64,000 nt of DNA from contig JAHCKM010000001.1 in the NCBI GenBank assembly GCA_026125795.1, positions 868,001 to 932,000 of the forward strand, in the 5' to 3' direction. Position numbers and translations under genes: made by a program. Within the stretch, counting starts at the first letter, position 1. Every line of letters begins with the position of its first letter. Below are positions 35,599-44,993 of this stretch, piece after piece. The notes under the pieces are model-generated. The model had not been told where the DNA came from, ran no database searches, and was given only the letters and a program-made list of their open reading frames with translations. This stretch comes from Burkholderiaceae bacterium. GTDB lineage: Bacteria > Pseudomonadota > Gammaproteobacteria > Burkholderiales > Burkholderiaceae_C.

Positions 35599-36795
35599 AT
35601 GCAATGCAGTCCGAGGGCGCGCATGCTCGGCGCGGCCCTGCCGGCGCTGCTGCTGGCCGCCTGTGGCGGCGGCAGCGAGTCCAAGTCCGCCGCGCCCGCC
35701 GGCGGCGGCGCACCGCCGCCGGCCGAGGTAGCGGCGATCACGGTGCAGGCCGGCAGCGCACCGCTGGTGACCGAGCTGCCGGGCCGCGTCGAGGCCTCGC
35801 GCGTGGCGCAGGTGCGCGCGCGCGTCAACGGCATCGTGCAGAAGCGCCTGTTCCGCGAAGGCAGCGAGGTCAAGGTCGGCCAACTGCTGTTCCAGATCGA
35901 CCCGGCGCCGTACCAGGCGGCGGTGGACAGCGCGAAAGCGACGCTGGCAAAGGCGCAGGCCAACCTGGTGCAGGCCAAGGAGCTGGCGACGCGCTACAAG
36001 CCGCTGGCCGAGGCGCGCGCGATCAGCTCGCAGGACCTGATCAACGCGCAGGCCGCGCAGGGGCAGGCCGAGGCCGACATCGCGGCTGCTCAGGCGGCGC
36101 TGCGCACCGCGCAGCTGAACCTTGGCTACGCCAGCGTCACGGCGCCGATCTCCGGCCGCATCGGCCGCGCCTTCGTCACCGAGGGCGCGCTGGTGTCGGC
36201 GGCCGAGGCCACGCAGCTGGCGCTGATCCAGCAGATCGACCCGGTGTACGTCAACTCCACGCAGGCGGTGGCCGAGGTGGCGCGGCTGCGCAAGGCGACC
36301 AGCGCGGCTCCGAAGGATCTGTCGGCGGTGCGGATCGTGCTCGACGACGGCACCGAGCTGCCGCAGCGCGGCCGGCTGCTGTTCGCCGACCTGTCGGTGG
36401 ACCCGACCTCGGCGCAGATGACGCTGCGCACCGAGGTCGCCAACCCGCAGGGGCTGCTGCTGCCCGGCATGTACGTGCGCACGCGGCTGGTGCAGGGGCA
36501 GATCGAAGGCGCGATGCTGGTGCCGCAGCAGGCGGTGACGCGCGGTCCGCAGGGCGACAGCGTGCTGGTCGTCGGCGAGGGCGGCAAGCCGGCGACGCGC
36601 AACGTGCAGATCGGCGGTGCCTCCCGCTCCAACTGGATCGTGCTCGACGGGCTGAAGCCCGGCGAGCAGGTCATCGTCGAAGGCTTCCAGAAGATGCGCC
36701 CGGGCGCGCCGGTGAAGCCGGTGCCCTGGACGGGCGCGGCGGCGCGCCCCGCGCCGGCCGCCGCCAGCGGGTCCGCCCCGGCGGCCAGCCGCTGA
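35599..36795 (+). CDS. RND efflux periplasmic adaptor (AcrA/MexA family)
   Basis: A 398-residue lipoprotein: signal with lipobox LLAAC (Cys about residue 24), so it is lipid-anchored to the inner membrane facing the periplasm. Then comes a barrel-sandwich part (LPGRVEASRVAQVRARVNGIV), an alpha-helical hairpin rich in Ala/Gln (about 110-180), the second lipoyl half (ASVTAPISGRIGRAFVTEGALV), beta-barrel and membrane-proximal domains. It joins the RND pump to the outer-membrane channel. Ribosome site AAGGA; GTG 35596 is an alternative start. Confidence 0.95.
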   Translation: MQCSPRARMLGAALPALLLAACGGGSESKSAAPAGGGAPPPAEVAAITVQAGSAPLVTELPGRVEASRVAQVRARVNGIVQKRLFREGSEVKVGQLLFQIDPAPYQAAVDSAKATLAKAQANLVQAKELATRYKPLAEARAISSQDLINAQAAQGQAEADIAAAQAALRTAQLNLGYASVTAPISGRIGRAFVTEGALVSAAEATQLALIQQIDPVYVNSTQAVAEVARLRKATSAAPKDLSAVRIVLDDGTELPQRGRLLFADLSVDPTSAQMTLRTEVANPQGLLLPGMYVRTRLVQGQIEGAMLVPQQAVTRGPQGDSVLVVGEGGKPATRNVQIGGASRSNWIVLDGLKPGEQVIVEGFQKMRPGAPVKPVPWTGAAARPAPAAASGSAPAASR

Positions 36796-36806
36796 GGGCG
36801 GGCAGC

Positions 36807-39800
36807 ATGGCCAAGTTCTTCATCGACCGGCCCATCTTCGCGTGGGTCATCGCGCTGTTCATCATCGTCGGCGGCGCGGTCTCGATTACGCAGTTGCCGG
36901 TGGCGCAGTACCCGACGGTGGCGCCGCCGGCGATCGTCGTCACCGTCACCTACCCGGGCGCGTCGGCCAAGACGCTGGAGGACAGCGTCCTCACTGTCAT
37001 CGAGCAGGAGATGAACGGCTCGCCCGGCCTGGCCTACATGGAAGCGGTGGCCCAGGCCAACGGCAGCGGCACGCTGACGCTGACCTTCTCGCCCAATAGC
37101 AACCCCGACCTGGCGCAGGTGGACGTGCAGAACCGCCTGAGCCGCGCGACGCCGCGGCTGCCGGCGGCGGTGACGCAGCAGGGCGTGCGCGTCGACAAGT
37201 CGCGCTCGAACTTCCTGCTGTTCACGATCCTCACCTCCACCAACCCGGCCTACGACCTCGTGGCGCTGGGCGATTATGCGTCGCGCAACGTGCTGCCCGA
37301 GATCCAGCGCATCCCCGGCGTGGGCCAGGCGCAGCTGTTCGGCACCGAGCGCGCCATGCGCATCTGGATCGACCCGGCCCAACTGGTCGGCTTCGGGCTG
37401 TCGGTGGCCGACGTGAACGGCGCGATCCGCGCGCAGAACGCGCAGGTGTCGTCGGGCACGTTGGGCGACCTGCCGAACGTGGCCGAGCAGACGATCTTCG
37501 CGACCATCGTGGTGGACGGCCAGCTGTCCAACGTCGAGCAGTTCGGCAGCATCGTGCTGCGCGCCAATGCCGACGGCTCGACGGTGCGAATGCGCGACGT
37601 GGCGCGCATCGAGCTGGGCGCGCAGACCTACGCCACCTCGGCGCGGCTGAACGGCAAGCCGTCCGCCGGCATCGGCGTCCAGCTGACGCCCACCGGCAAC
37701 GCGCTGGACACGGCCCGGGCGGTGCGCGCGCGCATGGAGGAGCTGCAGCGCTACTTCCCGGCGGGCATGAGCTACGCGATCCCCTACGACACCTCGCGCT
37801 TCGTGCAGATCTCGATCGGCAAGGTGGTGGAGACGCTGCTCGAGGCGGTGGCGCTGGTGTTCCTGGTGATGTTCCTGTTCCTGCAGAACTGGCGCTACAC
37901 CATCATCCCGACCATCGTCGTGCCGGTGGCGCTGCTCGGCACCTTCACGGTGCTGCTGGCGCTCGGCTACTCGATCAACGTGCTGACGATGTTCGGCATG
38001 GTGCTGGTGGTGGGCATCGTCGTCGACGACGCGATCGTCGTGGTCGAGAACGTCGAGCGCATCATGAGCGAGGAGGGGCTGCCGCCGCGCGAGGCCACGC
38101 GCAAAGCGATGGGCCAGATCCAGGGCGCGATCGTCGGCGTCACCGTGGTGCTGATCTCGGTGTTCGTGCCGCTGGCCTTCTTCACCGGCGCGGTGGGCAA
38201 CATCTACCGCCAGTTCTCGGTGGTGATGGCCTCGTCGATCAGCTTCTCGGCCTTCCTCGCGTTGTCGCTGACGCCGGCGCTGTGCGCGACGCTGCTCAAG
38301 CCGGTCGATGCCGGCCATCATCACGCGAAGGGCGGCTTCTTCGGCTGGTTCAACCGCGGCTTCTCCGCTACCGCCAGGCGTTACGAAGGCCTGCTGGCGA
38401 AGCTGCTGAGCCGCAGCCTGCGCATGATGGGGGTGTACCTGGCGATCATCGCCGGTGTAGTCTGGCTGGTGCTGCGGCTGCCGACCTCGTTCCTGCCCAA
38501 CGAGGACCAGGGCTACATCATCGTCAACGTGCAGCTGCCGCCGGGCGCCACCGCGAACCGCGCGCTGGCGGTGATAGAGCAGGTCGAGGGCTTCATCCTG
38601 AAGCAGCCCGAGGTCAGGAGCATGGTCAGCGTGCTCGGCTTCAGCTTCTCCGGCCAGGGGCAGAACGCGGCGCTGGCCTTCGTGACGCTGAAGGACTGGG
38701 ACGAGCGCCGCGCGCCCGGGCAGTCGGCGCAGGCGCTGGCCGGCCGCACCTTCGGCGCGATGATGGGCGTGAAGGACGCGTTCATCTTCCCGTTGAGCCC
38801 GCCGCCGATTCCCGAACTGGGCAGTGCGACCGGCTTCAACTTCCGCCTGCAGGACCGCGGCGGCAACGGCCACGACGCGCTGGTGGCGGCACGCAACCAG
38901 CTGCTCGGCCTGGCTTCGCAGAGCAAGCTGCTGGCCGGCGTGCGCCCCGACGGGCTGGAGGACGCGCCGCAGCTGCGCATCGACATCGACCGCGACAAGG
39001 CCGCTGCGCTGGGCGTGGGCTTCGACGCGATCAACAACGTCATCTCCACCGCCTTCGGCTCGACCTACGTCAACGACTTCGAAAGCCAAGGCCGGCTGCA
39101 GCGCGTGGTGGTGCAGGCCGATGCCGCAGAGCGCATGCAGGGCGACGACATCCTGCAGCTGCGCGCCATCAACAACCGCGGCCAGCTGGTGCCGCTGTCG
39201 GCCTTTGCGAGCACGCGCTGGATGACCGGGCCGATGCAGTTGATCCGCTACAACGGCTACCCGACGATGCGCCTGGCCGGCGACGCCGCACCCGGCGTCA
39301 GCAGCGGCGAGGCGATGGCCGAGATGGAGCGGCTGGCGGCGCAGCTGCCGGCCGGCTTCGGCTTCGAGTGGACCGGGCAGTCGCGCGAGGAGCGGCTGGC
39401 CGGCGCCACCGCGCTGTACCTGTTCGGCTTCTCGCTGCTGGCGGTGTTCCTGTGCCTGGCGGCGCTGTACGAGAGCTGGTCGATCCCGTTCTCGGTGCTG
39501 CTGGTGGTGCCGCTGGGCGTGCTCGGCGTCGTGCTCGGCACCGAGGCGCGCGGCTACAGCAACGACGTGTACTTCAAGATCGGCCTGATCACCATCATCG
39601 GCCTGTCGGCGAAGAACGCGGTGCTGATCATCGAGTTCGCGAAGGACCTGCAGGCGCAGGGCAAGAGCGCGCTGGACGCGGTGCTGCAGGCCGCGCACCT
39701 GCGCTTCCGGCCGATCGTCATGACTTCGCTGGCCTTCGTGATGGGCGTGCTGCCATTGGCGGTCGCCACCGGCGCCGGTTCGGCCAGCCAGCGTTCGATC

Positions 39801-39962
39801 GGCACCGGCGTGATGGGCGGCATGGTCAGCGCGGTGCTGCTGTCGGTGCTGTTCGTGCCGGTGTTCTACGTGGTGGTGCGGCGCTGGTTCAAGGGCAGCG
39901 AGCGTCAGCGCAAGCTTTATGCGCACGAGGTGGATGGGCCTGCCACGGAGGGACGGTCATGA
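36807..39962 (+). CDS. RND multidrug efflux transporter (AcrB/MexB, HAE1 family)
   Basis: A 1051-residue inner-membrane pump of normal HAE1 length. It begins AKFFIDRPIFAWVIALFI, has the proton-relay Asp pair in GIVVDDAIVVVENVERI (TM4), two large periplasmic loops and the second-half motif GLSAKNAVLIIEFAKDL with the TM10 lysine. It extrudes hydrophobic drugs, solvents or detergents using the proton gradient. Starts 11 bases after the adaptor and overlaps the channel gene by ATGA. Confidence 0.97.
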   Translation: MAKFFIDRPIFAWVIALFIIVGGAVSITQLPVAQYPTVAPPAIVVTVTYPGASAKTLEDSVLTVIEQEMNGSPGLAYMEAVAQANGSGTLTLTFSPNSNPDLAQVDVQNRLSRATPRLPAAVTQQGVRVDKSRSNFLLFTILTSTNPAYDLVALGDYASRNVLPEIQRIPGVGQAQLFGTERAMRIWIDPAQLVGFGLSVADVNGAIRAQNAQVSSGTLGDLPNVAEQTIFATIVVDGQLSNVEQFGSIVLRANADGSTVRMRDVARIELGAQTYATSARLNGKPSAGIGVQLTPTGNALDTARAVRARMEELQRYFPAGMSYAIPYDTSRFVQISIGKVVETLLEAVALVFLVMFLFLQNWRYTIIPTIVVPVALLGTFTVLLALGYSINVLTMFGMVLVVGIVVDDAIVVVENVERIMSEEGLPPREATRKAMGQIQGAIVGVTVVLISVFVPLAFFTGAVGNIYRQFSVVMASSISFSAFLALSLTPALCATLLKPVDAGHHHAKGGFFGWFNRGFSATARRYEGLLAKLLSRSLRMMGVYLAIIAGVVWLVLRLPTSFLPNEDQGYIIVNVQLPPGATANRALAVIEQVEGFILKQPEVRSMVSVLGFSFSGQGQNAALAFVTLKDWDERRAPGQSAQALAGRTFGAMMGVKDAFIFPLSPPPIPELGSATGFNFRLQDRGGNGHDALVAARNQLLGLASQSKLLAGVRPDGLEDAPQLRIDIDRDKAAALGVGFDAINNVISTAFGSTYVNDFESQGRLQRVVVQADAAERMQGDDILQLRAINNRGQLVPLSAFASTRWMTGPMQLIRYNGYPTMRLAGDAAPGVSSGEAMAEMERLAAQLPAGFGFEWTGQSREERLAGATALYLFGFSLLAVFLCLAALYESWSIPFSVLLVVPLGVLGVVLGTEARGYSNDVYFKIGLITIIGLSAKNAVLIIEFAKDLQAQGKSALDAVLQAAHLRFRPIVMTSLAFVMGVLPLAVATGAGSASQRSIGTGVMGGMVSAVLLSVLFVPVFYVVVRRWFKGSERQRKLYAHEVDGPATEGRS

Positions 39963-41353
39963 AGCGGCTCGGTCTGATGAGCCTGGCACTGCTAGTGGGC
40001 GGCTGCGCATCGATGGCGCCGCCGTACGAGCGGCCGTCGGCGCCGGTGGCATCGAGCTTCCCCGAGGCCGCGCAGGCGGCCGCCGCGGGCGCGTCGACCA
40101 CGCAGCCGGCGGCCGACATCGATTGGCAGCAGTTCTTCACCGACCCGCGGCTGAAGAAGCTGATCGAGCTGTCGCTGCAGAACAACCGCGACCTGCGCGT
40201 GGCGGTGCTGAACGTCGAGCGCGTACGCGCGCAGTACCAGATCCAGCGCTCGGAGCAGTTCCCCACGCTGTTCCTGGGCGCCACGGGTCTGTTCCAGCCC
40301 AATGCCGACGGCCGGGGCAACAACAGCTACTACACCGCGGGGCTGAATGTCACCGGCTACGAGCTCGACCTGTTCGGCCGCGTGCGCAGCCTCACCGACG
40401 CCGCGCTGCAGCAGTACTTCGCCAGCGAAGAGGGGCGCAAGGCCGCTCAGATCAGCCTGGTCGCGGCGATGGCCAACACCTACCTGACGCTGCTGGCCGA
40501 CGATGCGCAGCTCGATGTAGCACGCCGCACGCTGGACACGCGCGAGCAGGGCTACCGGCTGCTGAAACTGAAGTTCGACAACGGCGCACTGTCGGAGTAC
40601 GACCTGACGCAGGCGGTGACGCTGGTCGAGGGTGCGAAGGCGGCGGTGGCGCTGCTGGCGCGCCAGCGCATGCAAAGCGAGAACGCGCTGACGCTGCTGG
40701 TCGGGCAGCCGCTGCCTCAGGATCTGCCGCCGCCGCTGGCGCTGGACCGGCAGGGGCTGCTGGCCGATCTGCCGGCCGGGCTGCCCTCGGCGCTGCTGGA
40801 GCGCCGGCCCGACGTGCGCCAGGCCGAACGCCTGTTGCGGGCGGCCAATGCGAACATCGGCGCGGCCCGGGCGGCGTTCTTCCCGCGCATCACGCTGACC
40901 GGCAGCGTGGGCGTGGCCAGCGACGATCTGGGCGGGCTGTTCGACAACCGCGTCTGGCAGTTCGCGCCGCGCATCGCGCTGCCGATCTTCGACGCCGGGG
41001 CCAACCAGGCAAACCTGGAGGTCAGCGAGGCCAACCGCGATATCGCCGTCGAGCAGTACCAGCGTTCGATCCAGGTGGCCTTCCGCGAGGTGGCCGATGC
41101 GCTGGCCGGGCGCGCCACCTACGGCGAGCAGCTGCGCGCGCAGCAGGCGCAGACCGCCGCCGAACAGAAGCGCTCGGACCTGGCGGAGCTGCGCTTTCGC
41201 AACGGCATCGCCAGCTTCCTGGATGTGCTCGATGCCCAGCGCGCGCTGTTCCAGACGCAGCAGGCGACGATCATCGTGCAGGCCGCCCAGCAGCAAAACC
41301 TCGTCACCCTGTACAAGGCGCTCGGCGGCGGGTGGAAGGACGGCGCCATCTGA
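39959..41353 (+). CDS. Outer-membrane efflux channel lipoprotein (OprM/NodT family)
   Basis: A 464-residue lipoprotein with lipobox LVGGC (Cys16) and the OprM-like N-terminus APPYERPSAPV, followed by two repeats of the TolC-type helical/beta-strand unit (first around WQQFFTDPRLKKLIELSLQNN, second from ERRPDVRQAERLLRAANANIG). It forms the outer-membrane exit duct for the pump. Its stop is followed by AcrR-like half-sites and then transposon debris, so the operon ends at a rearrangement point. Confidence 0.95.
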   Translation: MKRLGLMSLALLVGGCASMAPPYERPSAPVASSFPEAAQAAAAGASTTQPAADIDWQQFFTDPRLKKLIELSLQNNRDLRVAVLNVERVRAQYQIQRSEQFPTLFLGATGLFQPNADGRGNNSYYTAGLNVTGYELDLFGRVRSLTDAALQQYFASEEGRKAAQISLVAAMANTYLTLLADDAQLDVARRTLDTREQGYRLLKLKFDNGALSEYDLTQAVTLVEGAKAAVALLARQRMQSENALTLLVGQPLPQDLPPPLALDRQGLLADLPAGLPSALLERRPDVRQAERLLRAANANIGAARAAFFPRITLTGSVGVASDDLGGLFDNRVWQFAPRIALPIFDAGANQANLEVSEANRDIAVEQYQRSIQVAFREVADALAGRATYGEQLRAQQAQTAAEQKRSDLAELRFRNGIASFLDVLDAQRALFQTQQATIIVQAAQQQNLVTLYKALGGGWKDGAI

Positions 41354-41355
41354 CT

Positions 41356-41368
41356 ACATACATACATT
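41356..41368 (+). repeat. ACATACATACATT element after the pump operon
   Basis: Two overlapping copies of ACATACAT, the half-site of the pump operator, lie three bases after the channel gene's stop. A full dyad is not completed on the right, where the sequence changes to transposon-derived DNA. It may be half of a former AcrR-like operator cut by the insertion, or chance. Bases 41369-41599 show no gene I can recognise. Confidence 0.35.
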
Positions 41369-41599
41369 GCGCCGATGCCCACGTCGCTGCCCGAGTGCCT
41401 GAAATCCCGCGACGGCCTGCAGCTGCAAGCACTGGCCGGGCACGGCGGCACGCAGCGTGCTCATCGTGCAGGGGATAGTAGTTTCAAACGCCCTCGGACT
41501 CGCGGCAGCAGAACACCCTGACCCAGAAGCTTCCGGCGCAGGGGATGTGGATCCCCGAATGCGTCGTCTGGGAGCCGCTGGGCGCCGCCAATGTCCCGG

Positions 41600-42417
41600 G
41601 CCACCCGTGGCGCGGCGTGCCCATGAACTCGAGCGGGCTGATCACCAAGTGGGTGGTCCCGTCGCGCCACGGTATCTGATGAACCTGAGCTCCACCTGCC
41701 CGGTGGCGTTGAGCTGCACGCGTTCGTCGGACAGCGCCGGCCGCGTGATGTAGCGGCATAGTTGCTCCAGCCGCTTGCGGTCGTGGGCTTGCACCCGCAC
41801 CGCCGCGTGCAAGCCGAAGCCGTCGATGTCGGCACAAAGCGGCTGGAGCGGCCAAGCCTCGCACGGCATAGCGCCTCTCGGGGTGAGCACATTCTGCCCG
41901 GCGCGGGCCCGAAGGCGATGCGTTGAGTGATGGCCGCGGCCTGCGATGGTCGCAGCGTGCGCGACTCCTCGCCGTCGGCATCCGGCTCGGCCGGCCAAGT
42001 CTGGCCCATGTCCTCGACCAGCACGCCCTGGCGCGTGAGCATCTTCATCAGCCGGGCGATGACGTTCTGCAGCAGCGCGTGCAGCTCGTCGTCGGTGGGC
42101 GCGCTCGCCTCGACGAAGACTTGCGCGCCATCAGCGCCGCACCGATACACCCCGTCCAGCACCAGGCAGTGCAGGTGGATGGTGGATGTCGAGGTTCGCC
42201 GCGGACCCGAAGTGCTGGATCAACGCGACGGCGCCACCGCAGCCTTCATCGGCCTCGAGCTGGGCGCCGGCCAGCAGATGGCCTGTGACCGCGCGCTGCA
42301 CCACCTGCGGCACCGGCGTGACCAGCTCGGGCTGCGCGGCCAGCAGCACGCGCAGCGGGATCGGCAGCGATAGAACCCACCGGCGGACCGGCACGTGCGG
42401 AATGACGTGGTCGCGCT
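41600..42417 (-). pseudogene. IS91-family transposase remnant
   Basis: Read on the minus strand from 42417: DHVIPHVPVRRWVLSLPIPLR, AAQPELVTPV, GGAVALIQHFGSAANLDIH, frameshift, LVLDGVYRCGADGAQVFVEA, LRPSQAAAITQRIAFG, frameshift, LCADIDGFGLHAAV, LEQLCRYITRPALSDERVQ, frameshift, WRDGTTHLVISPLEFM. These are consecutive blocks of the IS91/IS801-type (Y2 HUH) transposase of proteobacteria. At least three frameshifts are present, and the zinc-binding N-terminus and the C-terminus are missing, so it is dead. Its 5' end abuts exactly the duplicated hydrolase fragment. Confidence 0.8.
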
Positions 42418-42778
42418 CTCGGTCCGAGCCTGGCGCGGGTGCGCTGCCCGGTGCTGGCGATCCTGTCCGAGCGTGACCCGCTGCCGCAGCCCGGCACGGC
42501 GCCGCGCACCGACCATCTGCGCCGGACGGCGCCGCACATCGAGTGCGCGAGGGTCCCGGACGCCAGCCCCTGGGTGGCGTCCGAGGCGCCGGACGCGGTC
42601 AACCGCCTGCTCGTCGAGTTCGTCGGCTGGCACGCCGACCCCGGCCGCGTCGGCACCGGCAGTCCTAGAGCATTGGCGGCCGCGCGCTCGTCATCGGCAG
42701 AAGGCCGGTGCCTCCCAGTGCGCCGGCACCGCCGGCACAGCCGCCGACGGGCCGCCGACCTCCGCGGTAACGGCATGC
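42418..42778 (+). pseudogene. Copy 2 of the hydrolase 3' end (broken duplicate)
   Basis: Direct repeat of 34196-34558. It still reads MRCPVLAILSERDPLPQPGT and APDAVNRLLVEFVGWHAD, but the catalytic histidine of DASHW has become proline (DASPW) and the first two thirds of the gene, including the nucleophile serine, are absent. It joins the IS91 remnant at CTCGGTCCGAG. Bases 42779-42897 up to the AraC gene hold nothing recognisable. Confidence 0.82.
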
Positions 42779-42897
42779 GGCGAGCGCGCGAGCCCGGCCA
42801 TCTGCGCGCGCATCTCGTCCATGCGTGGGCAGGGGCCGCCGCCGCGAGGGATGCGGTAAGTGGGCAGGCGCGTCGGGGGCTGCGGTCGGGGTGATCT

Positions 42898-43866
42898 TCA
42901 GGCGCCGTGGAAGCGGTACGGGTGCTTGCGCTCGCCAGCGTCCCGGCGGCGGAACTCCTTCGGCGACACGCCCAATGTGCGCTTGAACACCTTCGAGAAG
43001 CCGAATGCGTCCTGGTAGCCGACCGCTCTTGCGATCGCCTCCAGCCGCCGGTCGGTGTCTGCCAGCAGCCGAGACGCACGCTGCATGCGCAGGGTGCGCA
43101 GGTGGTTCAGCGGCGTGTCGCCCATCGCGTCGCGGAAGCGCCCGGCCAGCGCGGTACGAGACAGGCCGGCACGCTGCGCCAGTTCGTCGAGCGTCCACGG
43201 ATGCGCGGCATTCTCGTGCATCAGCGCGATCGCGCGCCGGACATGAGGGTCGCGCACGGCCTGGCTCCAGCCGGAGCGCGCCTGCGCGCACTGCGCGCTC
43301 ACCGCGCGCAAGGCGAGCGCGAAGATCACGTCCAGCAGGCCGTGCACGACGACCGTGCGGCCGGGCTCGCGGCTGCGCAGTTCGGCCTCGATCAGCGCGG
43401 TGCTGAGCGCGATCGGCCCGAGCCGCGGCATCTCGGACGCGCGCAGCACCGACCAGGGCGGCATCTCGGCGAAGAAGGGATGCAGCGGCGTGCTCCACAT
43501 CTGATACGCGCCGCTGATCACGTCGCTGGCCTGCGTCGCCGGCATGCCGCCTGCCGGCAACTCGGCGTCGATGGATTCGACCCGCTGGCCTTCCAGGCCG
43601 GGCCGCGTGCTCAACACATGGTCGCAGCCGCGCGCCATGACGGCGATGTCGCCGCTGCTCAGCGCCAGTGCATCGGCCATGCCCGGCGCGTGCAGGTGCA
43701 TCGTCCCGCGCGCCACCAGGTGCAGGCCGATGCTGCGATCGCACGGGAAGCGCAGCGCGACATCGGGCGAGAGCTCGCGCAAGTCGAGCACGCGCCTCGA
43801 CAGGCAGGTGTCGCGCAGCACGTCGGTGAGCAGATCGCCATCCACGAACGCGAGTGTGCCAGACAT
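42898..43866 (-). CDS. AraC-family transcriptional regulator with cupin domain
   Basis: A 322-residue regulator. The N-terminal part (about 1-180) is an AraC-type cupin (LHLVARGTMHLHAP, LSSGDIAVMARGCDHVL); the C-terminal 100 residues carry two HTH motifs (WTLDELAQRAGLSRTALAGRFRD and IARAVGYQDAFGFSKVFKRTLGVSPKEFRR). The ATG at 43866 is preferred; a start at 43908 adds 14 residues. It is divergent from a quinone-reductase-like gene 97 bases away, the usual arrangement for an AraC regulator controlling a single NmrA-type oxidoreductase. Confidence 0.92.
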   Translation of the reverse strand: MSGTLAFVDGDLLTDVLRDTCLSRRVLDLRELSPDVALRFPCDRSIGLHLVARGTMHLHAPGMADALALSSGDIAVMARGCDHVLSTRPGLEGQRVESIDAELPAGGMPATQASDVISGAYQMWSTPLHPFFAEMPPWSVLRASEMPRLGPIALSTALIEAELRSREPGRTVVVHGLLDVIFALALRAVSAQCAQARSGWSQAVRDPHVRRAIALMHENAAHPWTLDELAQRAGLSRTALAGRFRDAMGDTPLNHLRTLRMQRASRLLADTDRRLEAIARAVGYQDAFGFSKVFKRTLGVSPKEFRRRDAGERKHPYRFHGA

Positions 43867-43963
43867 GCCGGACGAGCAGACATGTAATGCGGACGGAAAT
43901 CCATTCAAAGTCCCGATGGGGAGGCCTATCGTGAACGCCTTCCACCGCTCTCAGGAGTTCAGG

Positions 43964-44827
<864 letters not shown>

Positions 44828-44993
44828 GTGCCCCCGGGGCTTGGCTGCGAGCCGCCCGTTCCACGCTCGGGCCAACAAGCCCAGCCGCCTCGACAGGCGT
44901 GTGGCCGTCCGCAGGGACACGTCCGGGCTCGTTCCTTGGGGATCCAGGGATCCAGAAGGTTCGGGGCGGGCTCGCGTTCGCTTGTGGGCCGCG

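Noticed and set aside
36126-39926. A 1266-codon minus-strand frame opposite the RND pump genes.
   Set aside because: Same reasons: composition is the complement of a conserved membrane protein and shows no motif.
41369-41599. Possible IS end or short gene between the pump operon and the IS91 remnant.
   Set aside because: No reading frame resembled a known protein and no terminal inverted repeat could be found by eye.
44828-44993. Possible small gene or RNA in the gap after the QorB-like gene.
   Set aside because: No plausible start with ribosome site, no hairpin-U tract and no recognisable motif.
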